From contig JACZJQ010000211.1 in NCBI GenBank assembly GCA_014860455.1, positions 1 to 64,000 of the forward strand: a stretch of DNA of 64,000 bases, written 5' to 3'. Both the position numbers and the translations under genes were made by a program. Under the pieces are notes generated by a model. That model made no database searches, was not told where the DNA came from, and was given only the letters and a program-made list of their open reading frames with translations. The DNA comes from Bryobacteraceae bacterium. Its GTDB lineage: Bacteria; Acidobacteriota; Terriglobia; Bryobacterales; Bryobacteraceae. How positions within the stretch are numbered: position 1 is the stretch's first letter; each line of letters starts with the position of its first letter. Below, piece after piece: positions 1 to 10,642 of this stretch.

Positions 1-35
1 GTAGGTTGAAGGTTCGATTCCTTCCGGGCTCACCA
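1..35 (+). tRNA. tRNA, 3' part only (5' end outside window)
   Basis: The sequence shows a T arm and acceptor end. Positions 8-12 (GAAGG) pair with 20-24 (CCTTC) around the T loop TTCGATT at 13-19. Positions 25-31 (CGGGCTC) form the 3' acceptor strand, 32 is the discriminator A and 33-35 are an encoded CCA. AGGTT at 3-7 fits a five-base class I variable loop. The anticodon lies before the window, so the amino acid cannot be assigned. Confidence 0.85.
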
Positions 36-139
36 CGACTTTTCGCCCTCCTCCAGCACCCCGCGAACCGATCACTCAAGCTGCACTTATTCAGTCCTGG
101 CCGTGCCAGGTTCCGCCCGGCGGTGGTGGTGGAACCGCA

Positions 140-3139
140 TCACGGCAAGGCGATGACGCCTTGCTGGTTCTGTCCATCCATGCGGATGGTGAGCGATTGC
201 GGTAGGCGCAGGTGGCGCACACCTTGGGCATATTGTCTGCCCGGCAGCGATCGAATCAGGTCCCAGCGCACAAACTCGGTCGGAGTGTCTCCGCAGAGGG
301 AAAAGTAGCCGATGCCCGCTGAGGTCATATTGTGAAAGAAATGCGTGCCCTGGGACGGCTCCATCGGCAGATCCCTGGCCGGCACCTCGACGATGACGCG
401 GGCGAACGAAATCTGGTGCCAGGCGACTGGGATGCCGATCCAGGGGTCGAAGGAGCCCCACCGGCCAGGTCCGATGAGGATGTAAGGGCGGCGTTCGCGG
501 ACCAGCCTCTCGTTCACTTCCGAGATGACGCTGGCGGTGTCGGTGCTGGTGGCGCGGTCGAAAGAGGCGGCGTCGATGTAGACGATGTCCCTGATCCCAT
601 CCACGCTGCCGTTGCCCAGGACTCGCTGCGAGCGGCAGACGATCTTCGCCGGTTCGATCTCTTCGAGCAGGATATCGCAGCGTTCACGCGCGGCGACCAG
701 CGGCCGCATCTGGAGGAAGTGAAACTCGGGCTCACAGGTCTTGGCCGAATCCAGATCGATGGCGAATTCGATTTCAACGGCGAAGCCGAGGTCTCGGCGG
801 CATGCTTCGAATAGGTGGTTCAGGATCTCGCAAAGGGGGAACGCGTTGTGCTTGAGGATGCGGGCGAAGGTGACTACGCGGCTGCCGCGGCGGCCGATGC
901 CGTCGTAGATACGGTCCTCTTCGAGGTCCACGACGCTGCCGGCCAAAGCGAGCGTGCCGTCGGTTTCGGCCTGCGAGAGCGGTAGGCGGGACAGGGTGGC
1001 ATCGGTGCCGCCGAGCAGGTCGACTTCAGTGCGGGCGAGGTCGAGGGCGAAGAACTGGCGCTGGGCCACGCGCATGACCTCGGCCGGCGAACGGAACTGA
1101 GGCAGCACCTGCGGGTAGCGCGGGCAGAAACGGACGGCGTCGCCGCCTTCCACCACTTGCTTGCCGAGGCCGAGCGCTATGGTGGCCACGCCGTCTTCGG
1201 GCTTCATCTGGAAGACGGGGTAGTAGTTGTGAGACTGGGCAACGCCGGAGATGGCCGGATAGAAGTGGTTGCCATACCTGCGTCCGGCAACCTCCTGGAC
1301 GATGACGGCCATGCGGGCCTCGGTGAGATCGTGGCCGATGGCTTCGAGGTACTTGCGCGGCCGCGAAAGGTAGGCGGAGGCGAAGACAAGTTTCACCGCC
1401 GTAGCGAGTTGCTGGAGCCGGACAGAGGGATCGGGATGGTTGTTCGGCAGCATATAGGTGGAATAGAGGCCGGCTAGAGGCTGGCGGTGGGAGTCTTCCA
1501 GCAGGCCGGATGAGCGGACGGCGAGCGGGACATTCATTTTGCGGACATAGAGATCCAGGCATTCGTTCAACCGTCGGTCGAACTGTCTCGATGCGAATGC
1601 GAGACTGATCTGCTGGTCGCTCAGTGCGCCGAGGGCCGTGCCATCGATCTTGTTGGCGGCCATGAAAGCGTCTGACTCTTCGGCGCCGATGACCAGCGTG
1701 TGGGGCAGGCGGACACGAATCCCTTCGATGCGGTCGTCGCTGGTCCACTGGCTCAACTGGCGAAAGACGAAGGCCAGGCCGCGGCCCTTGCCACCGAGCG
1801 AACCGCGGCCGAGCACGAGGAACGGGTATTCGGGATCGAACTCGGGTGGGCGGAAGTCGGCGATGGCGCCCCGGTATTTCTCCTTCCTGGCGATGGAGAC
1901 GGCATTCACCAGATAGTCGCGGAGCGAGCCCACCGAGGCGAAGTCAGAGACGCGTATGGGACGCAGCACGGAGGCCAGGGTGGTTTCGCCGCGGGCACGG
2001 AACCATTGAGAGAAGTCGCAGCGTTCGACGTGGTAGACGAGGGATTCGAATGAAACCGACTCGATGGCTTTTTCCAGCTCCCAGAGGTTGGAAGCTCGGG
2101 TGATGCGAGTGCCGTCGGGTGTACGGAAGATGAAGTCGCCCAGGCCGATGTCCTCAAGGATGAACTGCTCCAGTCCGGCGCGCATGTTGGACCCACGTTT
2201 GTTCAGACAGCGGGCGCCGACGTTTTCGGCGACATCGGCGCTGTCGGGGTCGGAGGAATGGACCAGGATGGGGACGCCTGGGGCGCGTTCGGCGACCTGG
2301 CGGAGGAAGCGGATGCCGGTAGAGGCATCGATGCGGTCTTCGTGGAAAGTGTGCAGGTCGGAGATGATGCCGACCAGAGAGTTTTCGTACTTGTCGAAGA
2401 GCTGGGAGGCCCAGCCGAAGGTGCGGGCGAGCAGGATCTTGGGGCGGACGCGAGTACGGACCTGGCGGTCGCTCTCGTTGATGCCGTCGGGCACCATTTT
2501 AAAGGTTCGCTGCATGAGCATCGAATAGAGATGCGGCAGGATGACGGAATAATGTTCGACGGAGTCCTCGATGACCAGGATGGCGCCGATGGAGGCGATG
2601 CTCAAATCGCGGTCGATATTCTGGCTGTCCTCGACCAGCTTCATGATCGACAGCAGGACGTTGGCGCTGCCGCGCCAGGAGAAAATCCAATCGATGCCTT
2701 CGGGTTCTCCGCCGTGATAGGCCTGGTCGAACCACGAGCCGTCGAAGACCACCATGACGACCGGCAGGCCCGGCCGGGCGGATTTGACCCGTCGTCCAAA
2801 CTCGGGCGTGTCCATATCGGGGAGGTTGCCAGAAACCAGGACGAGGTCGAAGTGTTCGTGTTCGAGGATGCCGAGACCCTCCTGTCCAGACAGGGCGGTA
2901 ACGATCTGCGGCACGTTCTGGAGATGGAGCAACTGAGAGGCGCCGTAGATGTCCTGGGTTAGCGAGTAGTCGCGTGAAAGACTGAAGGATTCATATGGGT
3001 TCGACACCATGAGGATAGTGCGGATGCGCCGGGCCATTAGGTGATGGAGGCCGCGGAACTGCGGATCGTAGGCGTAGCGGAGTTGATCGCGGAGGTCCGA
3101 AGGCTTCATCACGCGTTCACGGGCCTTGGGTACTTGCAT
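140..3139 (-). CDS. Two receiver-like domains fused to PEP synthase/PPDK-type ATP-grasp domain
   Basis: A 999-residue protein. Residues about 40-170 form a receiver-like domain that is degenerate: Ser103 sits where the phospho-acceptor Asp is expected, before NLPDMD. Residues about 185-320 form a second receiver that keeps acidic E191-D192, a candidate phospho-Asp D261, Ser in the switch position (HSSD, 294-297) and Lys314. From about residue 440 to the end is the nucleotide-binding domain of pyruvate phosphate dikinase/PEP synthase (GGKGRGLA near 449-456, AVRSS, VIVQEVAG). The phosphohistidine and PEP-binding domains of true PpsA/PpdK are missing, so classical PEP synthesis is unlikely. A regulatory or phosphotransfer role is inferred. 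ATG3139 lies only 3 nt after a -10-like TAATCT, so ATG3109 (MKPSDLRDQL) may be the real start. Confidence 0.85.
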   Translation of the reverse strand: MQVPKARERVMKPSDLRDQLRYAYDPQFRGLHHLMARRIRTILMVSNPYESFSLSRDYSLTQDIYGASQLLHLQNVPQIVTALSGQEGLGILEHEHFDLVLVSGNLPDMDTPEFGRRVKSARPGLPVVMVVFDGSWFDQAYHGGEPEGIDWIFSWRGSANVLLSIMKLVEDSQNIDRDLSIASIGAILVIEDSVEHYSVILPHLYSMLMQRTFKMVPDGINESDRQVRTRVRPKILLARTFGWASQLFDKYENSLVGIISDLHTFHEDRIDASTGIRFLRQVAERAPGVPILVHSSDPDSADVAENVGARCLNKRGSNMRAGLEQFILEDIGLGDFIFRTPDGTRITRASNLWELEKAIESVSFESLVYHVERCDFSQWFRARGETTLASVLRPIRVSDFASVGSLRDYLVNAVSIARKEKYRGAIADFRPPEFDPEYPFLVLGRGSLGGKGRGLAFVFRQLSQWTSDDRIEGIRVRLPHTLVIGAEESDAFMAANKIDGTALGALSDQQISLAFASRQFDRRLNECLDLYVRKMNVPLAVRSSGLLEDSHRQPLAGLYSTYMLPNNHPDPSVRLQQLATAVKLVFASAYLSRPRKYLEAIGHDLTEARMAVIVQEVAGRRYGNHFYPAISGVAQSHNYYPVFQMKPEDGVATIALGLGKQVVEGGDAVRFCPRYPQVLPQFRSPAEVMRVAQRQFFALDLARTEVDLLGGTDATLSRLPLSQAETDGTLALAGSVVDLEEDRIYDGIGRRGSRVVTFARILKHNAFPLCEILNHLFEACRRDLGFAVEIEFAIDLDSAKTCEPEFHFLQMRPLVAARERCDILLEEIEPAKIVCRSQRVLGNGSVDGIRDIVYIDAASFDRATSTDTASVISEVNERLVRERRPYILIGPGRWGSFDPWIGIPVAWHQISFARVIVEVPARDLPMEPSQGTHFFHNMTSAGIGYFSLCGDTPTEFVRWDLIRSLPGRQYAQGVRHLRLPQSLTIRMDGQNQQGVIALP

Positions 3140-3243
3140 TCTAGATTAATCGGGCCAAGGCTTGACGGACAGAGTCGATCCTGGTTCGCATTATTAATCA
3201 GACGGCGGGGAGTGGAAGCCCCTGCCGCCTGAAAGATGAATGG

Positions 3244-3270
3244 CGCGCCGGCCATTGATTCACCGGCGCG
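3244..3270 (-). terminator. Possible hairpin terminator of gdhA
   Basis: CGCGCCGG (3244-3251) and CCGGCGCG (3263-3270) form a perfect 8-bp stem with an 11-nt loop, 15 nt beyond the gdhA stop codon. No clear T run follows on the minus strand, so termination is only probable. Confidence 0.4.
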
Positions 3271-3285
3271 ATAAGGCAGAGGGCG

Positions 3286-5877
<2,592 letters not shown>

Positions 5878-5888
5878 TCTGATCGTGA

Positions 5889-6710
5889 TCACCTTTCGGT
5901 GGAGTAGGTGTATAGGGCTTTAGGGCCGGCCTTGTCAAAGAAGGCAACAATCCTGTCGCGCCTTTTGAGGAGCGCCTCGATCTCCATGCCGGTCACGTAC
6001 CCACCCAGTTCCTTCTTGAGTGTGGGTGCGTCGAGCGCCCTCATCTTCCCCAACAACCCGCGTTCACACATCCGCAGAGCCTTAGGATCCTGCACCGTGT
6101 GGTGCAACCGGAAGGCGCGGCCATGGTCGATCATCCAGAGTTTCCAGTCCTTCGTGATGAGGAGGTTGCCCCGGTTCCTGTCGACGTTATAGATGAGTTG
6201 GTCAAAGACCTGGACAATGGCGTACTGCGCGTTGAATTCGTTCTGGTCGGGAGGCTTGACCTTCTTCTTTACCCGTTCGCCTTCGTCCATCAATACGTTG
6301 TCCAGCCACCAGCAGAAACTGGCTTTGGAACCGGAGTAGGACCTCTCGACGGTGGGCGGGATCATCTCCAGGCCGAGCAGAAGGCCAAGTCTGTATGCTG
6401 CGATGTTGAATTTATAGGTGTCGCGGAAGTTGATCTCGATGCCACGGGTGCCCCTGAACTCGGCCTGCTTTTCGTCGATGCGCTGGATGCCGGCGTCATG
6501 TGTGATCTGGCCGTCGGCCGAAGTCATGGTTGCCCGAAGCACTCCGGTGATACCCTTTGGCGCGCTGACCGTCCGGACAATTCTGGCGGTAAGGAGAAAC
6601 TCCTCCATCTGTTGGCGGGTTAACTGTTGTGAGGATGCGGGAAGCGCAAGCGCCAGCACAGAGGCGAAGATTGCGGAGCGCCAAGCCCATTGAGAGTGAA
6701 TCGCGGTCAT
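5889..6710 (-). CDS. Secreted FAM20/PI3K-like atypical kinase
   Basis: A 273-residue protein from ATG6710, where GGAGTTGAGG precedes the start and the signal peptide (about 1-28, ending ASSQQ) is complete. An upstream in-frame start at 6785 would bury the signal sequence. A catalytic-loop-like D177-R178-N179 with N182 and a DFG-like D195-H196-G197 followed by RAF are visible. The preceding segment (about 95-124: NFRDTYKFNIAAYRL then LGLEMIPPTVER) resembles the FAM20/secreted-kinase pattern in which a hydrophobic helix is followed by RVPP. Kinase activity is inferred from these motifs only. Alternatives are a lipid-kinase-like or HipA-like fold, or a pseudokinase. It is convergent with the secreted phosphatase at 4765. 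Confidence 0.65.
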   Translation of the reverse strand: MTAIHSQWAWRSAIFASVLALALPASSQQLTRQQMEEFLLTARIVRTVSAPKGITGVLRATMTSADGQITHDAGIQRIDEKQAEFRGTRGIEINFRDTYKFNIAAYRLGLLLGLEMIPPTVERSYSGSKASFCWWLDNVLMDEGERVKKKVKPPDQNEFNAQYAIVQVFDQLIYNVDRNRGNLLITKDWKLWMIDHGRAFRLHHTVQDPKALRMCERGLLGKMRALDAPTLKKELGGYVTGMEIEALLKRRDRIVAFFDKAGPKALYTYSTER

Positions 6711-6871
6711 TGCCTCAACTCCAGTCGGTTGCAACGTCACTGCAAGAACCTGGCGAGCGGAACGCCGGCTGAAGTATACACCCAACGGTGAGGGGTTTTG
6801 AAGCAGAATCGGCCGTTCAGGCCCGAAGTCCCATAATCCGGCCGCCTGCTGGTGGGTCCGGCTGGCAAGGC

Positions 6872-6900
6872 TTGAACGGGAAGACGACTTCCGTTAGCAT
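6872..6900 (+). promoter_or_regulatory. Promoter of Ser/Thr kinase gene (leaderless layout)
   Basis: TTGAAC (6872-6877) and TAGCAT (6895-6900) are separated by 17 nt. The -10 box ends 6 nt before ATG6907, so transcription would begin at or next to the start codon. No Shine-Dalgarno is present. Confidence 0.6.
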
Positions 6901-6906
6901 ATCCCC

Positions 6907-7905
6907 ATGCCGCCATCGGCCTCGGGCCGAATGATTTCGCATTACCGGCTGCTGGAAAAACTTGGTGAGGGTGGCGTGGGTGAGGTGTACCGCGCCGAGG
7001 ACACGGTCTTGCGCCGCATTGTGGCTCTCAAGTTCCTCCATTCCAAGGGCGACGCGGAACGAAGTCTGAACGAGCGTTTCCTTCGCGAGGCGCAGGCCGG
7101 AGCGGCGCTGGAACACCAGAATATCTGCCCGACCTACGGAATTGAGGATCATGGAGGCCAGACCTTTATCGTCATGGGCTATGTGGATGGCGAACCGCTC
7201 TCGGCGCGGATCAAGAAAGGGCTCAAGCTGGGTGAGGCCCTCGACATTGCCATTGGTGTGGGTGAAGGGCTGGACTACGCCCATCAGAATGGGGTGATCC
7301 ACAGGGATGTGAAGGCGGCAAACATCCTTCTGACGAAGACCGGTGTACCGAGAATCTCGGACTTCGGCATCGCTCGCATCGAGAAGCGCTCGCGACTGAC
7401 AACGCCGGGCGCTGTGATCGGCACGGTGAATTGCATGGCGCCTGAGCAGTTAATGGCGGGCGAAGTGGACCGGCGGACAGACATCTGGGCGTTGGGAGTG
7501 CTGCTCTACCATATGCTGACGGGCCGGAGGCCATTTTCGCGGGGCAACGTCGGCAAAACCATCAATGCAATCCTGCGCGAGGCCGCGCCCGACGCCAGCG
7601 CCGCGGACGCGCGTCTGCCGCCCGAGCTTTGCGGGATCGCTGTGAAAGCGATGTCAAAGGCACGCGAGGATCGATATCAGCACGCGGGCGAGATGGTTGT
7701 GGACCTGCGCCGAGTCAAAACCGCGTTGTCGCCTGAACAAAGCAGCATGACGCTCCATTCGGTGGAGGCCGTAGAACCGTCGAGCCGGACCGTGACGCTG
7801 GCGCCTGGATGGCTGCCTGCGGCGAAGCTGAAGTGGCCGGTGCTTGCTCTTCTGGCCGTACTGCTCGCTGTCCTGATGATGGTGCTGTTTTCGATGCGGC
7901 GGTAG
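6907..7905 (+). CDS. Membrane-anchored Ser/Thr protein kinase (PknB-like)
   Basis: A 332-residue Hanks-type kinase. The glycine loop LGEGGVGEVY (about 19-28), Lys42 in VALKF, HRDVKAAN (132-139) and DFGIAR (152-157) are all present, then APEQL in the activation region, so the kinase looks active. A hydrophobic C-terminal segment (about 310-328) ending in SMRR anchors the kinase with its catalytic domain in the cytoplasm. Almost nothing extends beyond the membrane, so there is no PASTA or other sensor domain. A start codon directly after its -10 box suggests leaderless expression. It is followed by a hairpin terminator. Confidence 0.93.
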   Translation: MPPSASGRMISHYRLLEKLGEGGVGEVYRAEDTVLRRIVALKFLHSKGDAERSLNERFLREAQAGAALEHQNICPTYGIEDHGGQTFIVMGYVDGEPLSARIKKGLKLGEALDIAIGVGEGLDYAHQNGVIHRDVKAANILLTKTGVPRISDFGIARIEKRSRLTTPGAVIGTVNCMAPEQLMAGEVDRRTDIWALGVLLYHMLTGRRPFSRGNVGKTINAILREAAPDASAADARLPPELCGIAVKAMSKAREDRYQHAGEMVVDLRRVKTALSPEQSSMTLHSVEAVEPSSRTVTLAPGWLPAAKLKWPVLALLAVLLAVLMMVLFSMRR

Positions 7906-7952
7906 GGCGATTCATCCGGCGCGGGATGCCGTCTCGATTCGCTGGTCCGGTG

Positions 7953-7990
7953 AAGCGCCGGACGCAGTCCTTGTGGAGCGGCGCTTTTCC
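7953..7990 (+). terminator. Intrinsic terminator after the kinase gene
   Basis: AAGCGCCG (7953-7960) pairs with CGGCGCTT (7979-7986), and the T run TTTT (7985-7988) overlaps the stem base. It lies about 50 nt after the kinase stop codon. Confidence 0.65.
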
Positions 7991-7992
7991 CC

Positions 7993-8020
7993 CTGACTAT
8001 GGCAGGCAGCGTCATATACT
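7993..8020 (+). promoter_or_regulatory. Promoter for the glycosidase-like gene
   Basis: CTGACT (7993-7998) and TATACT (8015-8020) are 16 nt apart. The start codon at 8059 is preceded by AGGTGG, giving an ordinary leader of about 30 nt. Confidence 0.5.
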
Positions 8021-8058
8021 ATTGGTCGGAATTCCAAATCCAGCGAGGTGGATCCTAG

Positions 8059-9159
8059 ATGAACAGACACGCCGGCAACGGAACCGGAATCAGCCGCCGT
8101 GCGCTCCTCACGGCGCCGCTGATCGCGACGGCCGCGGCCGCCGCTGGCCGCACGGAAATCGCGATCGAGGGCGAGCGGTTTCTGATCAACGGCAAAGTGA
8201 CCTACCCGGGGCGCGAATGGCGGAGGATGAAAATCGAAGGGCTGCTGATGAACTCGCGGATGGTTCAAGGCACATTCGACGACCACAACCCAGAAACGCG
8301 CAGCCGCTGGAATTACCCGGACACCGGCAAGTGGGACCCGGAGCGCAATACGCGAGAGTTCATCGCGGCCATGCCCGAGTGGCGCAAGCACGGGTTGCTC
8401 GGTTTCACGGTGAATTTCCAGGGTGGCAGCCCGCAAGGCTATTCGAAGGAGCAGCCGTGGGAGAACAACGCGTTTGATCCGGACGGAAAACTGCGCGCGC
8501 CATACCTGCGGAGAATGAGGGCAATTCTGGACCGTGCCGACCGGCTGGGCATGGTTCCGATCGTCGGCCTGTTTTACTTCGGCCAGGACCAGCGGTTGAA
8601 GGACGAAGCGGCGGTGATCAAGGGCGCCGAGAATGCCGTGGGCTGGCTGATGGATCAGGGCTACCGGAATCTCCTCATAGAGATCACCAACGAAACCATG
8701 CCGCGCTACGACCACCCCATCCTCAGGCCCGAGCGCATCCACGAACTGATCGAGCGCGTGAAAGGGATGACACGCAACGGGCGGCGTTTTCTGACCGGCG
8801 TCAGTTACGGCGGCAATACGATCCCAAAGCCGAACGTCGCGAAGACTTCTGATTTCCTCCTGATTCACGGCAACGGCGTGAAACTGCCGTCGCGCATCCG
8901 CCAGATGGTGGACCAGACCAGGGCCGTGGAAGGATACCGCACGATGCCGATCCTGTTCAACGAAGACGACCACTTCGACTTCGACCAGCCGGACAACAAC
9001 ATGATCGCCGCCATCAGCAAGTACGCCTCGTGGGGGTATTTCGATCCAGGCGAGAGCAACTACCGCGACGGCTACCAGTGCCCGCCGGTGAACTGGGGTA
9101 TCAACACGGAGCGAAAGCGCGGATTCTTCAACCTTGTGAAAGAGGTGACGGGGAGTTGA
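8059..9159 (+). CDS. Exported clan-A glycoside hydrolase-like protein
   Basis: A 366-residue protein beginning with a Tat-like leader (SRRALL at 12-17, then an Ala-rich stretch to about 30). The body reads as a TIM barrel typical of clan GH-A: Asn211-Glu212 in EITNETM matches the acid/base position after strand 4, and Glu302 in PILFNEDDH is a candidate nucleophile near strand 7. The exact GH family and substrate cannot be named from sequence alone. A GH5-like or related mannan/glucan enzyme is possible. It lies 33 bp before aat, but the two functions are unrelated. Confidence 0.7.
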   Translation: MNRHAGNGTGISRRALLTAPLIATAAAAAGRTEIAIEGERFLINGKVTYPGREWRRMKIEGLLMNSRMVQGTFDDHNPETRSRWNYPDTGKWDPERNTREFIAAMPEWRKHGLLGFTVNFQGGSPQGYSKEQPWENNAFDPDGKLRAPYLRRMRAILDRADRLGMVPIVGLFYFGQDQRLKDEAAVIKGAENAVGWLMDQGYRNLLIEITNETMPRYDHPILRPERIHELIERVKGMTRNGRRFLTGVSYGGNTIPKPNVAKTSDFLLIHGNGVKLPSRIRQMVDQTRAVEGYRTMPILFNEDDHFDFDQPDNNMIAAISKYASWGYFDPGESNYRDGYQCPPVNWGINTERKRGFFNLVKEVTGS

Positions 9160-9192
9160 TGCTGTCACGCACCCGGCGCCCCGGCCATCGGC

Positions 9193-9786
9193 ATGGAATC
9201 TGACCTGGTTGGCGTCAGCCGGGACTTGGACGCGCGCACCGTGCTCGAAGCCTACCGCGCAGGCGTTTTCCCTATGGGCGGCAGGCGGGCCATCACCTGG
9301 CATTGCCCGCGGGTGCGGGCGGTGGTGCCGCTTGACGGGGTGCATGTTCCGCGTTCACTGGCGCGCCGGATCCGGCAGGGCGGTTTTGAGATCACCTGCA
9401 ATACGGCCTTCCGCGAGGTGATGATGGGTTGCGCCGACCGCGACGAGACGTGGATCGACGCCCGGATTCTGAGCGTATACCAGCAGCTTCACAAGAATGG
9501 TGATGCACACTCGCTTGAGGTGTGGGTGGATGGGCAGCTTGCCGGTGGGATTTACGGGGTCCAGATCGGCGGGGCATTTTTCGCCGAGTCGATGTTCCAC
9601 CGGGTGACGGACATGTCGAAGGTGGCGCTGGTGAAATTGGCGGAAAGGCTGAGGGAGTGCGGATTCGCACTGCTCGAAGTGCAGTACCTCACGCCCCATC
9701 TGACGCGGTTCGGGGCTGTTGAAATCGGTTTCGACGAGTATATGCGGCAGGTGGATGAAGCCGCGGCGCTGCTACGCAGGTTCTGA
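9193..9786 (+). CDS. aat: Leucyl/phenylalanyl-tRNA--protein transferase
   Basis: Transfers Leu or Phe from aminoacyl-tRNA to proteins with N-terminal Arg or Lys, marking them for ClpAP in the N-end rule pathway. The 197-residue protein carries the family signature AYRAGVFPM near the N terminus, then GG.YGVQIGGAFFAESMF and a C-terminal LEVQYLTPHLTRFGA. It is shorter than the E. coli enzyme (about 234) because the N-terminal domain is reduced; the catalytic GNAT-like core is intact. It may be read through from the upstream glycosidase gene. Confidence 0.93.
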   Translation: MESDLVGVSRDLDARTVLEAYRAGVFPMGGRRAITWHCPRVRAVVPLDGVHVPRSLARRIRQGGFEITCNTAFREVMMGCADRDETWIDARILSVYQQLHKNGDAHSLEVWVDGQLAGGIYGVQIGGAFFAESMFHRVTDMSKVALVKLAERLRECGFALLEVQYLTPHLTRFGAVEIGFDEYMRQVDEAAALLRRF

Positions 9787-9946
9787 GAGGGCGGGGACGG
9801 AGCAGGTAGGGCGATCGAAGCGCAGTACTGATCGAGTCATGATTGTATTAATGAGCTTGATACCTGAAAGTCTGATATGTTAGTCTGAATCAGTCAAAAA
9901 CGAGCGTTCCTTCGGAGGGCAGTACTGGGAAGGGATCTTCGGAAAC

Positions 9947-10627
9947 GTGTCAATGTCATCACGAACCAAACCGGCATCGCTGTCAGCCAACGTCCCTGTG
10001 TGGGTGCCGCAACCCGGAAACCGTGTTGTCCTGGCCGTGCCTGATACCGGCGAGGCCGGGACGCTGAGTGGCGCGCTGACCAGGCGAAGGTCGATCCGGG
10101 AGTATCAAGACAAACCACTGAGCCTGGAGCACGTCTCGAGGCTGCTGTGGGCGGCACAAGGCGTGACCGGCGTCGGAGGCCTGCGGACCGCGCCCTCGGC
10201 TGGCGCCATTTATCCATTGAAGGCATACCTGATCGCATCGCAGGTGTCGGGCCTGACGCCCGGAATCTACCGATTCGAACCCGACACGAACGAACTGGCG
10301 TTTGTCCAGAAGGGCGATCGCCGAAGACTGCTTTTCCAGTCCGCGATGGGCCAGGAATGCGTGAAGATGAGCCCGGCGGCGGTGCTGTTGGTGTCCTGGA
10401 ACAAACGGATGCAGGGCGAGTTTGGCGACCACGCGGAGAAACTGATCCTGATCGAATGCGGCCACGCCGCGCAGAACTTCCTGCTGGAGGCGGTTTCACT
10501 GGGGTTGGGTGGGATCGGTTTGGCGAAGTTCGATGCCGATGCCATCCGGACGGCGGTTGCGTTCAGGACCGACGAGGAACCGCGGTATCTGCTGCTCGCG
10601 GGCCATCCAGGCATCCCGGGCAAGTAG
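9947..10627 (+). CDS. SagB/ThcOx-type nitroreductase-family oxidoreductase
   Basis: A 226-residue FMN-dependent nitroreductase fold. Visible are RRSIREYQDKPLSLEHVSRLLWAAQG near residues 45-70 (the FMN-binding RRS.R.Y), TAPSAGAIYPL, and a C-terminal GLGGIGLAKF. The A-P-S-A-G-A.YP signature is that of the SagB subgroup, which in some clusters oxidises azolines to azoles. No YcaO cyclodehydratase or precursor peptide is next to it, so here it is a stand-alone enzyme of unknown substrate. GTG9947 and ATG9953 are both possible starts. Its upstream region carries two copies of CAGTACTG. It converges with trpD. Confidence 0.85.
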   Translation: MSMSSRTKPASLSANVPVWVPQPGNRVVLAVPDTGEAGTLSGALTRRRSIREYQDKPLSLEHVSRLLWAAQGVTGVGGLRTAPSAGAIYPLKAYLIASQVSGLTPGIYRFEPDTNELAFVQKGDRRRLLFQSAMGQECVKMSPAAVLLVSWNKRMQGEFGDHAEKLILIECGHAAQNFLLEAVSLGLGGIGLAKFDADAIRTAVAFRTDEEPRYLLLAGHPGIPGK

Positions 10628-10642
10628 CAGCCATCACCCGGA

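Noticed and set aside
2258-2962. Plus-strand frame of 234 codons inside the receiver-ATP-grasp gene
   Set aside because: Acidic low-complexity shadow without features.
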